NCBI GenBank assembly: GCA_022453515.1
Contig: JAJNNY010000037.1
Location: forward strand, 248,001 to 312,000
Direction of reading: 5' to 3'
Length of the DNA: 64,000 bases
Source: Astrocystis sublimbata
Taxonomy: Eukaryota; Ascomycota; Sordariomycetes; Xylariales; Xylariaceae
Below the pieces are notes generated by a model. The model was not told the DNA's origin, searched no databases, and saw nothing but the letters and a program-made list of their open reading frames with translations. A program made the position numbers and the translations under genes. Within the stretch, counting starts at the first letter, position 1. The number at the start of each line of letters is the position of its first letter. This document shows, in pieces, positions 1 through 9,990 of the stretch.

Positions 1-1181
1 GCCCACATCGTAGCCCGCCCGCTGTGCGCTGTGGTGGACGACGCTTTGTACTAGAAAGCACCTCGAAGCGCATTGCAGACGACTAGCCATGTGGATAAGT
101 CGCATGTGGGGCTAAGCACACTATCTACGCCAGGATCTGGGCTTCTGGCGTGTCGGGGAGTCTAGTTCAGTCCATTCATGAAGATCTACGTGAGCCGAGG
201 CTTGTAGTGTTGTAGTCCACATGTCGGGCGTGTCGGTGTCGTGGCTTGATTCTGGCCGGAGGACTAAGATGGCGCCGTTTGGTTTCTGGAGGCATGGTCT
301 GTTTGTTTCGCATTCTGCTCGACCCAAGGCAGCGGGTGGTTTCAACGATGAACATCAAGCTAACGGGATAAGATCTCGTCGGCAAGCCTACCTTGGTAAG
401 GTATTGTTGTCCCACTCAGAGAGGCACCTGGTCTACCTTCCAAGAGATCGTAACGTTGCTAGGGATCGCATTTCCGTGAGTTGTATTCGAATAGTGAAGA
501 GATGCACCACTCGAGTTGGTCCAATTGGCCCCCCAGGTTCTAGATCGGTGCCAGGTGCAAACTTGACGAAGCTTGACAGTAAGCCAGCCATTTATTAGCA
601 TGCGTGGTCTTCAAGGTTCGTTGGCGAGCTATCATGTCCTGAGGTCGGGAAACGGCAGCAGCAAGAGGGACTACATGTAGAGACGCCCCATCGAGATCGA
701 GGGCTTTCTGCATTTCCCATCTAAGTCCCGATGCCTGTATGCCGGAGGAGGTACCTACGCAGGTACTTGATCAGGTCACACAGGGTGATTCGTGCCTGCC
801 CTTTACTTCCACTTGTCAAGTAATTTGCGCTGGTGCCTAATGCCGTCTACTTGTGAGGTAGAGCAGCACCAGATTTACGTGTATCGCTACTTTGATAGAT
901 GTACGCCATGGGCTGAACATTGTCCACCTGTGCAGGCAGCGAGGCTTCAATCTGAGCAATGGATACACCGGTGTCTGACATTTGATACCACACTTGCCTC
1001 GAATCAATTGCGAGTATCTACGAAATCTCGCCATCATACTTAGTCTCAGATCTTAGGTTCCGCGAAGAATTCAACTCTGGCACGAAGAACCATACAGCAT
1101 CGTTATTCAATATACCTACCTGTCACCTGTATATCTATTCTAATTGTGGTCGCCCGAGCTTTGCTCACTATATGCGTTGTC
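1..1181. other. intergenic, no supported gene
   Basis: No reading frame here resembles a protein, and the open frames are short and overlap on both strands. The right end is presumably the promoter of the gene that starts at 1182. The left neighbour lies outside the window. Confidence 0.6.
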
Positions 1182-3972
1182 ATGGAGGTTGAAGACAACC
1201 CTGGTTCTTCTCGTCCAGATGATTACGCCCGGAACAACTATTTGACAATTGACTCTCAAATCGACCCCTTCAGTCTCGCTCTGCAGATTACTGACTCCTT
1301 TGCTCAACCCACGTCGGATGTTGATCCCAGTGGTCTGACAACTGACGCTTCTCTTCCTACACTCCATCTTCCGACCACTGAGCCCCAGGAGCAGCTCGAT
1401 GTGCCGAAGCAATGCATGGAGACACTCTCCCGTGCCATCAAGCTCGAAAACATCAGTATCTATGACCAGTGTCAGATGCCGGTTGCACAATATGAAGCGC
1501 ACAAACGTATTGCCGGGCTAAAGTTTGATCTCCCAGCTCTTGCCACCAACCCAGAACACGATTGCCGCCAGCTCGACAAGGCTATCCAGAAGCGACGACA
1601 GCCCAGAGTTTACCGCGATAATATCCCTTTAGAGAGGCAAGACATTGCCAGGGGCGAAGGATTGGCATTCCCCGACTCCGCCCGCCAGCTCAAGCAGGAA
1701 TGTGACCAGAGTGCGTATAGCGAGAAACTCGATGTGTCTAAAGAAGCCATAATACGCTTAGCCCATGCTCTTAAAGACAATTGGTCTGCCAGTGATCAAC
1801 GTCAGTTCATTCAAGAAGCAATGCCAAGTCGAAGCGTACGTTGGGTCTTTAGCACTCCCGTCTTTCCCGTCTTTCCCTCTTTCCTTTTGCTCATATGGTT
1901 TATTCATGTAGTTCATTCGTGACACGGCAATCACTCCTCCCCTCAGCCCGTTCTCCGAGTCCGAATCGGAATATATCCCGGACAGCGATGAGTGTGAAGT
2001 CCCTCTCGCATCTGACGCGTCTTCGATGCTCGGTGAAGATCTGAAGGTAGCCCAGTCTGCTGTTCTCCAAAAGGAATCCAGCATCGAGTTTCAGTCAAAC
2101 CTGGACACTGACACACTACAACTATCCCCTCGACTTGATCCGCAGGACATGTTTGTGCAGCCATTCAAGATCAGCTCCCTTCGAATGGAAAGCCCCCAAT
2201 CCCCGACTTCTTCCCCATTCCATCCTATTGGTGAAGGGGTTGATATTCCAGCACTCCTCGAGAGCATGGACCTTGATCGGAAATTGACCAAACCAGGGGA
2301 CTCGAAGGTGGACACTCTGCAGCCTGATTGCACAGATGATTCCATTGAGTTCACTATGGAATCCATCATGGGCGAAAGTGCAGGAGCAGTCAAGCGACGT
2401 GTTGAACAAGAACAGATCAGTATCTGTGGTGCCATCGCTCGAGTTGACGTACCTGTCCTTGACTTTTCCATTCCGGACGCTGAGTGGCAAGGCTTTGCAA
2501 TGGATACTCGAGTTCATTTACAATGGCTATGCAAAACACACGACATCAAGTTGTCTCCTTGCCCAAGAACTTCTCGAGCAGATGCGAAACTTCGATGGCT
2601 CCCATTCCTCAAGCAGATCGACCTGCAACATTTAATAAAGGAAGAACTGAGCCCCGAGGGAGATTTATCAATATTGAGTGACTTTCCAAATGCCAAAGAA
2701 ATTCCGACCAGTGCAGACTATGCATGGAAGCGGCCAGGTCTTGCAATATTATGTGAAACAGAAGATGAAGAGCTTATTTGGGAACCAGCGCCATCTTCCG
2801 ATGTTAAATCTGATATCGTAAGTCTTGCCAGAAAACGACGACTTGAAATGAATACGATCAAGGTCGGCATGGATCCTTCGTCCGGTTCAGACTTCCCTGC
2901 CAACCCCATTGCACCCTCTCCACCGAAGGGCCAGGCCAATCTACTACTCTGCGGCGAATCCAGCTCGGCTATCTCGAGTATGCTTTCGAACTACATCGAC
3001 GTGCGCACAGCAAAGCGTCGCAAACTGGCCAAGAGCTCATACTTCAAGTCTACTTCCACGCCGGAAGCCGAGTCACGAATGCCCCCGAGCAGTGTGCAGC
3101 CGCAGCCGCAGTCGAACGAAAACCAAATCTGTCTGTCCAAGAAGGCCGAAAAGAAAATCAAGGCGGTTGCAGCCCCTTACCCCAGAGTAGACATTCCTAC
3201 CACACCCACGAAACTTATTAAGAGCTTGAATCTTAGCCGGGACTTATTCTTCGGCCTGGAGGAGCACTATCCCGCCGCCGAGATCATCGAGCGTGACTTC
3301 GACCGATGGAACACTGCCGGGGTCCCGTTGAGCTCGATCCGTCGTAAATCGCCCCTCGCGGACGAAGCAGACATAACAGTCTCTCCCGTCACAGGAATCA
3401 TCGTCACAACACTACTAAACGTGATACAGAAACCACCACCGGGCTACCGAGGCCAGACAGCCATCCGCGAGCGCATCAGCTGCGCAGCATTGCGCTACGA
3501 GCGACTAATCGTGCTCATTTCCGAAGCGAACCAAGTAGACGAGACGGTGCGCGACCTCACATCTCAAGAGACTATAGCATACGGAGAGTTTCTGAGCTTC
3601 ACCCTAGGCCTGGAGTTCAAAATCGAAGTGACATACGTAGGGGGCGGAGAGGCTACCCTGTTGAAATGGCTGATTTCTTGCGTCATCCAGCACGCCCCCG
3701 AGGCAGCCGAAAGTCAGGGTTATATCTACCAAGACGAGACGCATTGGGAGGTATGTCTTCGCCGCGCGGGTTTGAATGCCTATGCGGCCCAGGCCATCCT
3801 CGGCCGTCTGCGACCCAGAAGCGCCGACGGGGAGATCGACCGCTCCAAACCTGCTCTGGCCGTATTCATCACAATGACAGACGAAGAACGACTCTGCGCT
3901 TTCCGGGATCTGATGGGCGGGGACAACGTGCTGAATAGAGTGAATATGACGCTGGCAACAAAGTGGCGCTGA
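1182..3972 (+). CDS. Zip2/SHOC1-like meiotic crossover factor (XPF-like C-terminus), two exons
   Basis: Exons 1182..1835 and 1912..3972 give 904 aa. The 76-nt intron starts GTACGT and ends TAG, and the join at phase 0 is open throughout. The ATG at 1182 (GTCATGG) is the first in frame. The first 600 residues are low complexity, acidic and Ser/Pro rich. From about residue 630 there is a compact domain with IIERDFDRWN (about 676), ITVSPVTGIIVTTLLNVIQ (about 705), an IRERISCAALRYERLIVLI segment, and near residue 838 a helix-hairpin-helix-like GLNAYAAQAILGRL. This order (ERD, degenerate nuclease core, long helix, HhH tail) matches the XPF-like domain of Zip2/SHOC1, which with its partners binds recombination intermediates in the ZMM pathway of meiosis. 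The XPF catalytic ERKxxxD is not conserved, as expected for Zip2. The family call is from pattern recognition only; the alternative is an unnamed fungal protein of unknown function. Confidence 0.6.
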
Positions 3973-4231
3973 GACGATCTGTGTCCCGTGATTTGATGTT
4001 TAGGTAGATGTTTGCTGGATCTGTTGACTGTACTATGAGCTCGCCATCATTTGACCTCTCGAGAGATTGGCTAAACCAACATTCTACAGGCTACAGCTCT
4101 ATTCTAGAGACCGTCTCGAACGAATGCAAAAGCTTGCCAAAAGTTCATGTATTGCTAATTAATCTAATTGCTATCATTGACTACAGCAGGGGTATCATAT
4201 ATTTGAACGTCGAAGGATTGAATCATCGTTG

Positions 4232-5944
4232 CTACAAAAAATCAATCGCGGTGTTTTTCCTCTCCATCGTCAAGGAATCGTTGAACTTCCAAATCTTGAG
4301 GCTCGTCTCCTTATTCTGTCGCCGCATCCAGGAGCGCTTCTCCTGGACAGTGTCAATAATGTTGTCGTTACGGCTGGAGTCACTTGAGTCACTTGAGTCG
4401 CTGGAGTCACTGGAGTCGCTGGGGTCGCTGGAGTCACTGGAGTCGCTGTCCTCCTGGCTAGCACTGCTGTGGCTCGTGCTGCTCTCACTACTGGCTTCGT
4501 CGCTCGATATGTTCTCGTCTCCGAAACCCCAGGACCCGGCACAAGTCGCGACGACCGCTCCACTCGAGTGTATGCATGTACTGCCCACCGTCGCCTTGTG
4601 CGCAGCCCAATCCCAGGTCGGCGCGTGCGCGCCTTGGTAATTGCCCACACCCTCCCACACCTTCACAACGCCATTCGCCGTCCCGGACCAGACCTCAAAC
4701 CCACCCTGGGCACCTCCTGGGAAGACATCGCACGCAATGCGCTGGTTGGTCACCGCATCACGGCCCGTGAGCCAACTCAGTAGATTCAATGTACGTACGT
4801 CGTAGACCAAGGCGCCGCTGGACTTGCGCTCACAGATGATGAGATAATTACCGCAGGGACTCCACTTCATCTGCGTGATGCCGTCGCCGCCTATGCCCTC
4901 TTTCCCCGTCTCTGGGGTTGCAGTGAGCCGCACAGCCTCTGCAATGCCCCATTCACCGACGCGCTGGTTGGGAACAGTGAAGTCGTACAGTCCAGCCCAC
5001 CGCGTCCAGGTGCCGGCGGCGATCAGGCTCTTGTCCATGTAGCCGACCGGATGCTGTTCGCCGAGTGCCGAGACGATGCCTCGCATGCCTACCCCGCCGC
5101 CCTTCGATATATGTCTCTCGGAAGGGATGGTGCGGACTCGCACGAGGGGCCCCGCCCCCGGACGGTTGACGTCGAAGCGCGCAAGAAGACTGCGGCCGCC
5201 TGCCGTGAAGTAGTGGTTATGTTTCCATAGGACGGACGAGGCTGCGAGGAATGTCTCGTCGTTGCTTTTGGTGAAGGGGTAGGAGCTCAGGGGAGTCCGG
5301 TCAGTGCTCTTAACACCGTTGGTGTCGCTGCGGTAATACTCTCCGTCCTCGTTTTGGAGATGCAGCGGCAACAGCTGGATAGGATGGTCCTTGGCCGAGA
5401 CGAGAACCTGCTGGGTCTCGAGGTTGGCGAACTTGAAGTACGGCGCTCCCGCGAGCACGTTGCTGGGCTCCGGCAGACGGATGCTGGCTTGTGATGGCAC
5501 GGGCCACGCGTCTTGGTCCGGTGGCGGGGACAGCATGTCGGAGGTCACCATGTGGGCAGATACCAGGTTAGGATAGGAGTAGGTGAGAAGCGTGGAACAG
5601 TCCGCGGACCATTGCGCATTCTCGTAGTAGCTGAGGTCATCGTCGTAGGATGACTTGGTGGATTTCTTCCGCCCATAGTTATCGGAATAGAGGGGCTTGC
5701 TTGTGGCAGCTTCATCTCCTGAAATTAGTTGCTGTATATCTGTTGATGCCATGAGCTTCGTTCTCATGTCAGGGTCGGACGACGCCTCGTCTAGCTTCTG
5801 CGAGACGATGTCGTCTTGAGTCTCCGTTGTGGGCTTCTCTCGAGGGTCCAGTGTGGTCTCGTCTTGTGTCTCCATTACGGGCTCAGCTCGCGTGTCCATT
5901 GCCTCGCCCTGCGTCCCCATGCTGTCTTCTTCCTGGGCTTCCAT
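4232..5944 (-). CDS. WRAP53/TCAB1-like (Swt21-type) WD40 protein
   Basis: Intronless, 570 aa from the ATG at 5944 (context CACAATGG). The frame stays open upstream, but those codons look like leader. The N-terminus (to about residue 80) is acidic with MDT/METQ-like repeats. WD40 blades follow: ENAQWSADCSTLLTYSYPN, a GRSLLARFDVNRPG blade, MKWSPCGNYLIICERKSSG, and DAVTNQRIACDVFPGG, which matches the conserved R-x-VTNQRI-x-x-D strand of WRAP53. Near the C-terminus a Ser-Asp repeat (DNA about 4380-4470) sits inside a blade, between VVATCAGSWGF and SLKIWKF. In animals WRAP53 delivers scaRNAs and telomerase RNA to Cajal bodies; the yeast homologue Swt21 associates with pre-mRNA splicing. A nuclear RNP role is therefore inferred. 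The gene is convergent with the Zip2-like gene (260 bp apart). Confidence 0.75.
   Translation of the reverse strand: MEAQEEDSMGTQGEAMDTRAEPVMETQDETTLDPREKPTTETQDDIVSQKLDEASSDPDMRTKLMASTDIQQLISGDEAATSKPLYSDNYGRKKSTKSSYDDDLSYYENAQWSADCSTLLTYSYPNLVSAHMVTSDMLSPPPDQDAWPVPSQASIRLPEPSNVLAGAPYFKFANLETQQVLVSAKDHPIQLLPLHLQNEDGEYYRSDTNGVKSTDRTPLSSYPFTKSNDETFLAASSVLWKHNHYFTAGGRSLLARFDVNRPGAGPLVRVRTIPSERHISKGGGVGMRGIVSALGEQHPVGYMDKSLIAAGTWTRWAGLYDFTVPNQRVGEWGIAEAVRLTATPETGKEGIGGDGITQMKWSPCGNYLIICERKSSGALVYDVRTLNLLSWLTGRDAVTNQRIACDVFPGGAQGGFEVWSGTANGVVKVWEGVGNYQGAHAPTWDWAAHKATVGSTCIHSSGAVVATCAGSWGFGDENISSDEASSESSTSHSSASQEDSDSSDSSDPSDSSDSSDSSDSSDSSRNDNIIDTVQEKRSWMRRQNKETSLKIWKFNDSLTMERKNTAIDFL
4376..4455. 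repeat. in-frame GAGTCACTG/GAGTCGCTG minisatellite coding Ser-Asp repeats
   Basis: Degenerate 6-9-nt units of the type GAGTCACTT / GAGTCGCTG run through this stretch. On the minus strand they encode the DSSDSSDS tract of the WRAP53-like protein. Third-position variation between units suggests an older repeat kept for its amino acid composition. Copy number is likely to vary between isolates. Confidence 0.8.
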
Positions 5945-6811
5945 TGTGGCACAGCATGTGATGTATGTGTGCCCATGCTGTTGTGATTGTTGTTTTGTTG
6001 ATGTTTTGTTGATGTTTGTCGACCTAGAGTAGCTCTTATCGATATGAAATGGTACCCCGATGCTGCTCCATCTGGAGTTTAAGTCGTCGTACTGTACGTT
6101 GTACCTTACAATGCTGCAGGGGACTTGCCTAGAGCTAGAGCACGTGGCGTCATCATGGATTGGTCCAGCTTTCCCCAGGCGTGCCAGGCCCACCAGAGTC
6201 TCCATTCATTGGCCCGATCCCCTGTGCTACCCTGGCAAGCCTCGGCAATTGCCAAGTGCAGGTACCTAGCTCTGAGCACTGAGCAGGCAGTCGTGAGCTG
6301 TCATGGGTTCAATGTTGGGCTTGGCGTGTGTGCGTGTTTGACTCTGTGAGTGGACGGACAGTACGTATCATCCATGGTGAACATGACTTCCTCAACTTCT
6401 ACAATGTAGACTGGGCAGAGAGAGTACCTGCTTGACTTCAACACCGTCGGTTTCCACGCTTCAGCTGCGAGACCTCCTACCGCTCCTTTCAGAATGCTCT
6501 GTATTGGCTGCGGGATCTAGACTGCATCTAGTTGCCGACATTGTCGATCACCCGCAACCCCCCTTGGCGATCAACATATGTTTCAGAACCATACTCGTAC
6601 ACAACTTAACGTGATCAAGCGATCATCAGTTCCACATCATCAGCGTTGCTGTTCCGAAATCATCGCATCCTCTACTATCAACATCCTTCTCCCACGCTTT
6701 GGGACAGCTGTAGTCCGATCGATAGACACCATACAGCCTTGAGATACACCAGCAGCGAGGTTACGCAACCGAATTCCCAGGCCTGACGAGGGACTATCTA
6801 TCAGCTGCGCA
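5945..6811. promoter_or_regulatory. divergent intergenic region between WRAP53-like and PQ-loop genes
   Basis: This is 867 bp between two diverging starts and must hold both promoters. No clear TATA box or known operator was seen. A TTTTGTTGATG duplication (about 5992-6017) lies in the leader of the minus-strand gene. Confidence 0.4.
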
Positions 6812-7972
6812 ATGGAGAACCGCTGTGACCTGCTCCGCGAAGGCGGCTTCACCAACTTCTTCATCTCTATGTACGTAGCTGCAGCGCGCCTCCCCGATTT
6901 CCAGGTGTCCTTGCCTCGTGCAAGCAGTAGTCGTTATTCACTCGCGACTTACTCGTGCTTCGTATAGTCTCATATTGCTCGGGATCGCGCTCTCCTACGC
7001 GACGCAACATTACCGAATCATATCTCGCGGCTCCTCCGAAGGCATCTCGCCCTACTTCGTCCTCCTCGGCGTCACTTCCGCCAACGCCCAGTTCGGCAAC
7101 ATCCTGTCCCTCCCCGCGTCGCGCGCCGATGTGGCCTGCTGCAAGGAAGTGAGCCCCTTCGAGTGCGTTGCTGGCTTGCTCGGAATTGCCCAGATAGGCA
7201 CGCAGTGGGTGTGCTTTGCCATCATGTACGTGTGCCCGCATACTTCAGGATATCTAGGGAGACGTCTTCTGACACGCATGACAGCCTCGTTTTATTCCTT
7301 GTCTTTTTCCGACGCGATGACGCCGACCTCGGAAACGAAGAGCTCGAGCTCGACCCCGACCGGCCTTCGTGGAGAACGGCGCTCACGGTGGGTGGCATCT
7401 GCCTGATCCACGGACTTGTCGTCGTCATCCTGTCGGCCGCATTCGCATTTGGTGCCCCTCGACATTTAGCTGCCTGGGCCAACGCTCTCGGCATCATGGC
7501 TGCCGTGCTTGCTGCCATTCAATACATACCACAGATTTGGACTACGTACAAGATGAAGCAGGCCGGCAGCTTGAGCATCCTGATGATGACGATACAAACC
7601 CCCGGCGGGCTGCTCTTCGCGGCCAGTCTAGCTGCGCGACTGGGCTGGGCGGGCTGGAGTTCCTGGGGTGTCTACGTGCTGACGGCCTTCATGCAAGGCA
7701 TTGTCTTGACCATGGCCATCCGATACGAGTGGCCCTTCTACGGAGACCGTGGAGATGAGTCGCCCTCGTCTCCTCAACAAAGACCGGTCTATAACCGGCG
7801 GGCATCTTCGAGGGCTTTACCCTCTCCCGGCCCATACTCGGCACACTTGCACGCGTATGGCGACACACAGGAGGAGATTGAGCAGGCACTTGATCGCGAG
7901 AGCGTACAAGGTGTTGGGGAGAACCAACCTTTGTTGGCGCCGGGTGGCATTGGGAGTTCGGGCACAAGATGA
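6812..7972 (+). CDS. PQ-loop repeat membrane protein, three exons
   Basis: Exons 6812..6870, 6968..7225 and 7285..7972 give 334 aa. Both introns begin GTACGT and are phase 2 (AT split from the third base). The protein has about seven hydrophobic segments: exon 2 supplies IILLGIALSYATQHYR and FVLLGVTSANAQFGN, and exon 3 holds the clearest PQ motif, IQYIPQIWTTYKM, followed by TPGGLLFAASLAARL. The C-terminal 85 residues are hydrophilic and Ser/Pro rich and end in ENQPLLAPGG, a possible dileucine-type vacuolar sorting signal (inference). PQ-loop proteins are transporters of the SWEET/cystinosin/Ypq group, usually in vacuole, lysosome or ER membranes; the substrate cannot be told. The CCKEVSPFEC segment lies in a loop. 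Confidence 0.8.
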
Positions 7973-8454
7973 TCGGCTGATGTCGTCGTCGAGCTACATG
8001 TTGTAATAGCATAGATTGCGATTCCGGGCTAATCTAACTTACATTCCGTCTTTTCTTTCCACTCTTGGAAGTAGTGACTGTGATGCCGTTTCCCTTTGCA
8101 CTCGATACGCCGCATGCACACACTTGAGACGAAATTGAATGTGTGCTACTACTACTCCCGCTCACCTTTGAAGATCGGCATTTAGCAGAACTACTCCTTT
8201 CCATTGCATTGCTATTAGTCTAGCATTTTCATGTTAGTATGCCAGCCCGCACTGTAAAAGGCAGAACGCCCAAGGCTGTACCTGATCCGCGAATGTTGCT
8301 CCCCTAAGTCAATGCATCAACACCAACACCAAACAACCTAAGTTACTAAACCCACCCAAGCCCACCAGAGCAGCATGCAGTAAAGAGCAAGTTCTACACG
8401 ACGCTGCCACCCGACAGAAGGTCAAGTTCCCTTGCGTGGTGAATCATATTCATC
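7973..8454. other. convergent 3' intergenic region
   Basis: This lies between the stop codons of two converging genes and is expected to contain both polyadenylation regions. AT-rich stretches occur on both sides. No gene or structured RNA was seen. Confidence 0.4.
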
Positions 8455-9171
8455 TCAACCCTTGAGGAACCTGAATAAATCCTTATTTCTCGCCATATAC
8501 CTTCTCGCCCACCTCAGCCTGACCTGCCTCGGCTGCGTCCCCTCCTTCGCGGCGTCTTTCAAGACCTCGTTGCACGCCCTCCACGTGGCCGTCGAGTCGA
8601 TCTTGACGCCCTGCTGCACGAACAGCTTCAGCTTCGTGTGCAGGGCCGCCTCGGTGTCCTTGTCCAGGACCGTGTTGGCGCCGCCGTTCTCGCGGCGCGC
8701 GTGCCGCCCCGCCAGCCGCGAACGCGTGCGCGAGTACGGCGCCCCGAAGGCTTTCGCGGATGCCATGATGGTCTTGTACTGCCCCGTTCGGTACGCGTCG
8801 ACGGCGAGGTTGACGCGCATCTCGACGGCGTCGGGCGGCTTGTCGGAGGCGCGCTGGCGCGACTTGGCGATCTCGGGGAATTGTGTGCCGATGGAGCGCT
8901 GGGTCGGGCGCATGCGGACCGGCGGCGGGGGCACGTACGAGGCTGGGAGCGTCGGTGGTGGGATGTAGGTATTTGATAGTCGTGGGGGTTGTGATGTTTC
9001 CGCCGGGTCTGATTCGCCTTCTTCGTCTTCGTCTAGGTCGTCTGTGTCTCCTTCTGACCCTTCCGAGTCCAACATGTCGTCGTCGTTGTCGTCATCATCA
9101 TCATCTTCTTCATCTTCGTTTCTGTTGGCTTCATTCGACCCGTTCGGCTCTGCTGCTATGGCCCGATCCAT
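8455..9171 (-). CDS. pogo/CENP-B-type tandem HTH protein without a transposase domain
   Basis: Intronless, 238 aa, ATG at 9171. Residues 1-60 are acidic (EEDDDDDDNDDD and a second Asp/Glu tract), followed by a proline-rich linker. Residues about 112-160 form a psq-type helix-turn-helix (EMRVNLAVDAYRTGQYKTIM, then AKAFGAPYSRTRSRLAGRHA). Residues about 165-235 fit the CENP-B-type HTH: LDKDTEAALHTKLKLFVQQG, ending with RWARRYMARNKDLFRFLKG. This is the N-terminal DNA-binding module of Tigger/pogo transposases, but the protein stops where the DDE catalytic domain should begin. It is either a domesticated DNA-binding protein (compare the Abp1/Cbh1/CENP-B family) or the 5' remnant of an element. The clean frame and acidic N-terminus favour a functional host gene. 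No target-site duplication or terminal inverted repeat was noticed. Confidence 0.65.
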   Translation of the reverse strand: MDRAIAAEPNGSNEANRNEDEEDDDDDDNDDDMLDSEGSEGDTDDLDEDEEGESDPAETSQPPRLSNTYIPPPTLPASYVPPPPVRMRPTQRSIGTQFPEIAKSRQRASDKPPDAVEMRVNLAVDAYRTGQYKTIMASAKAFGAPYSRTRSRLAGRHARRENGGANTVLDKDTEAALHTKLKLFVQQGVKIDSTATWRACNEVLKDAAKEGTQPRQVRLRWARRYMARNKDLFRFLKG

Positions 9172-9990
9172 TCGGTTGTGCTGATGTGCTTGGGGCTTCG
9201 GGTTGGACTGGTAGGAATGATGCTAGTGTTACTGGTGGTGGTGGTGGCGGTGCGGCAGCTGGTGTAGCAGCTGGTGTCGCTTTCTTCGGCGGCATTAGGT
9301 CTGTAGCCAAGGCCTACCCCTACCCCCGTTCTGATTCAAAAGACACTTGGGTAACGCTTCAAGAGTCGATATGTCTGCAGACTTTGTCTTGATGTTGTGT
9401 GAATGATGCTCGTCGTGTGCAAAGGTAGAAGTAGGTAGTACATAGTAGTACCTAGAGCTGGGGTTTCTTGGCATTTGAGGTGGCCGTTACAAGCACGCGT
9501 TGTAGCTGTTAATTCGCATTCTCCATTGGCCACAACAGCGGATGTATTCCGCCGTATTTACCTAATTGGCTAATGTATTATACCAGGAGCAGTAGCCGCA
9601 CGAGCAGGTGGGTAACAACTCGTCGCATCCAAACTGTCGGGTCAGATATTCCAAATAAAAGAGAAGAAATACAGAAGGAAGGCCTTAGTCAGGTTGGAGA
9701 CCGGAAATCTCTCTATGGCATGTTGTAGATAAGAGCGATTCATATTTCCGGTTGTGCTGCTCTATTCACGATAGCTCTCGGTATAAACCTGGAACGCTCT
9801 CAACCTCCACACATCACCATCACCGTATTGGACCTACGTGTAAGTTGACGCCTCAACAGAATGGCAGTGGTCACTGCACTCAGATGCCTAAGGCAGTAAA
9901 TATTTGCACCTACAAGATATCAGTCATAATGGCCAAATTTCAAATAATATTACTAACAAGATTTACAAGCAAGGACGTGGAGTGTTCACA
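9172..9990. promoter_or_regulatory. divergent intergenic region
   Basis: 819 bp between diverging starts. A GTATAAACC element at about 9780, roughly 210 bp before the ATG at 9991, is a possible TATA box for the plus-strand gene. A (GGT)n tract lies near 9230-9245. No gene was found. Confidence 0.35.

Noticed and set aside
4008..4640. 210-residue plus-strand frame with LESLESLES repeats
   Set aside because: Antisense to the Ser-Asp repeat of the WRAP53-like gene; open only because the repeat lacks stops.
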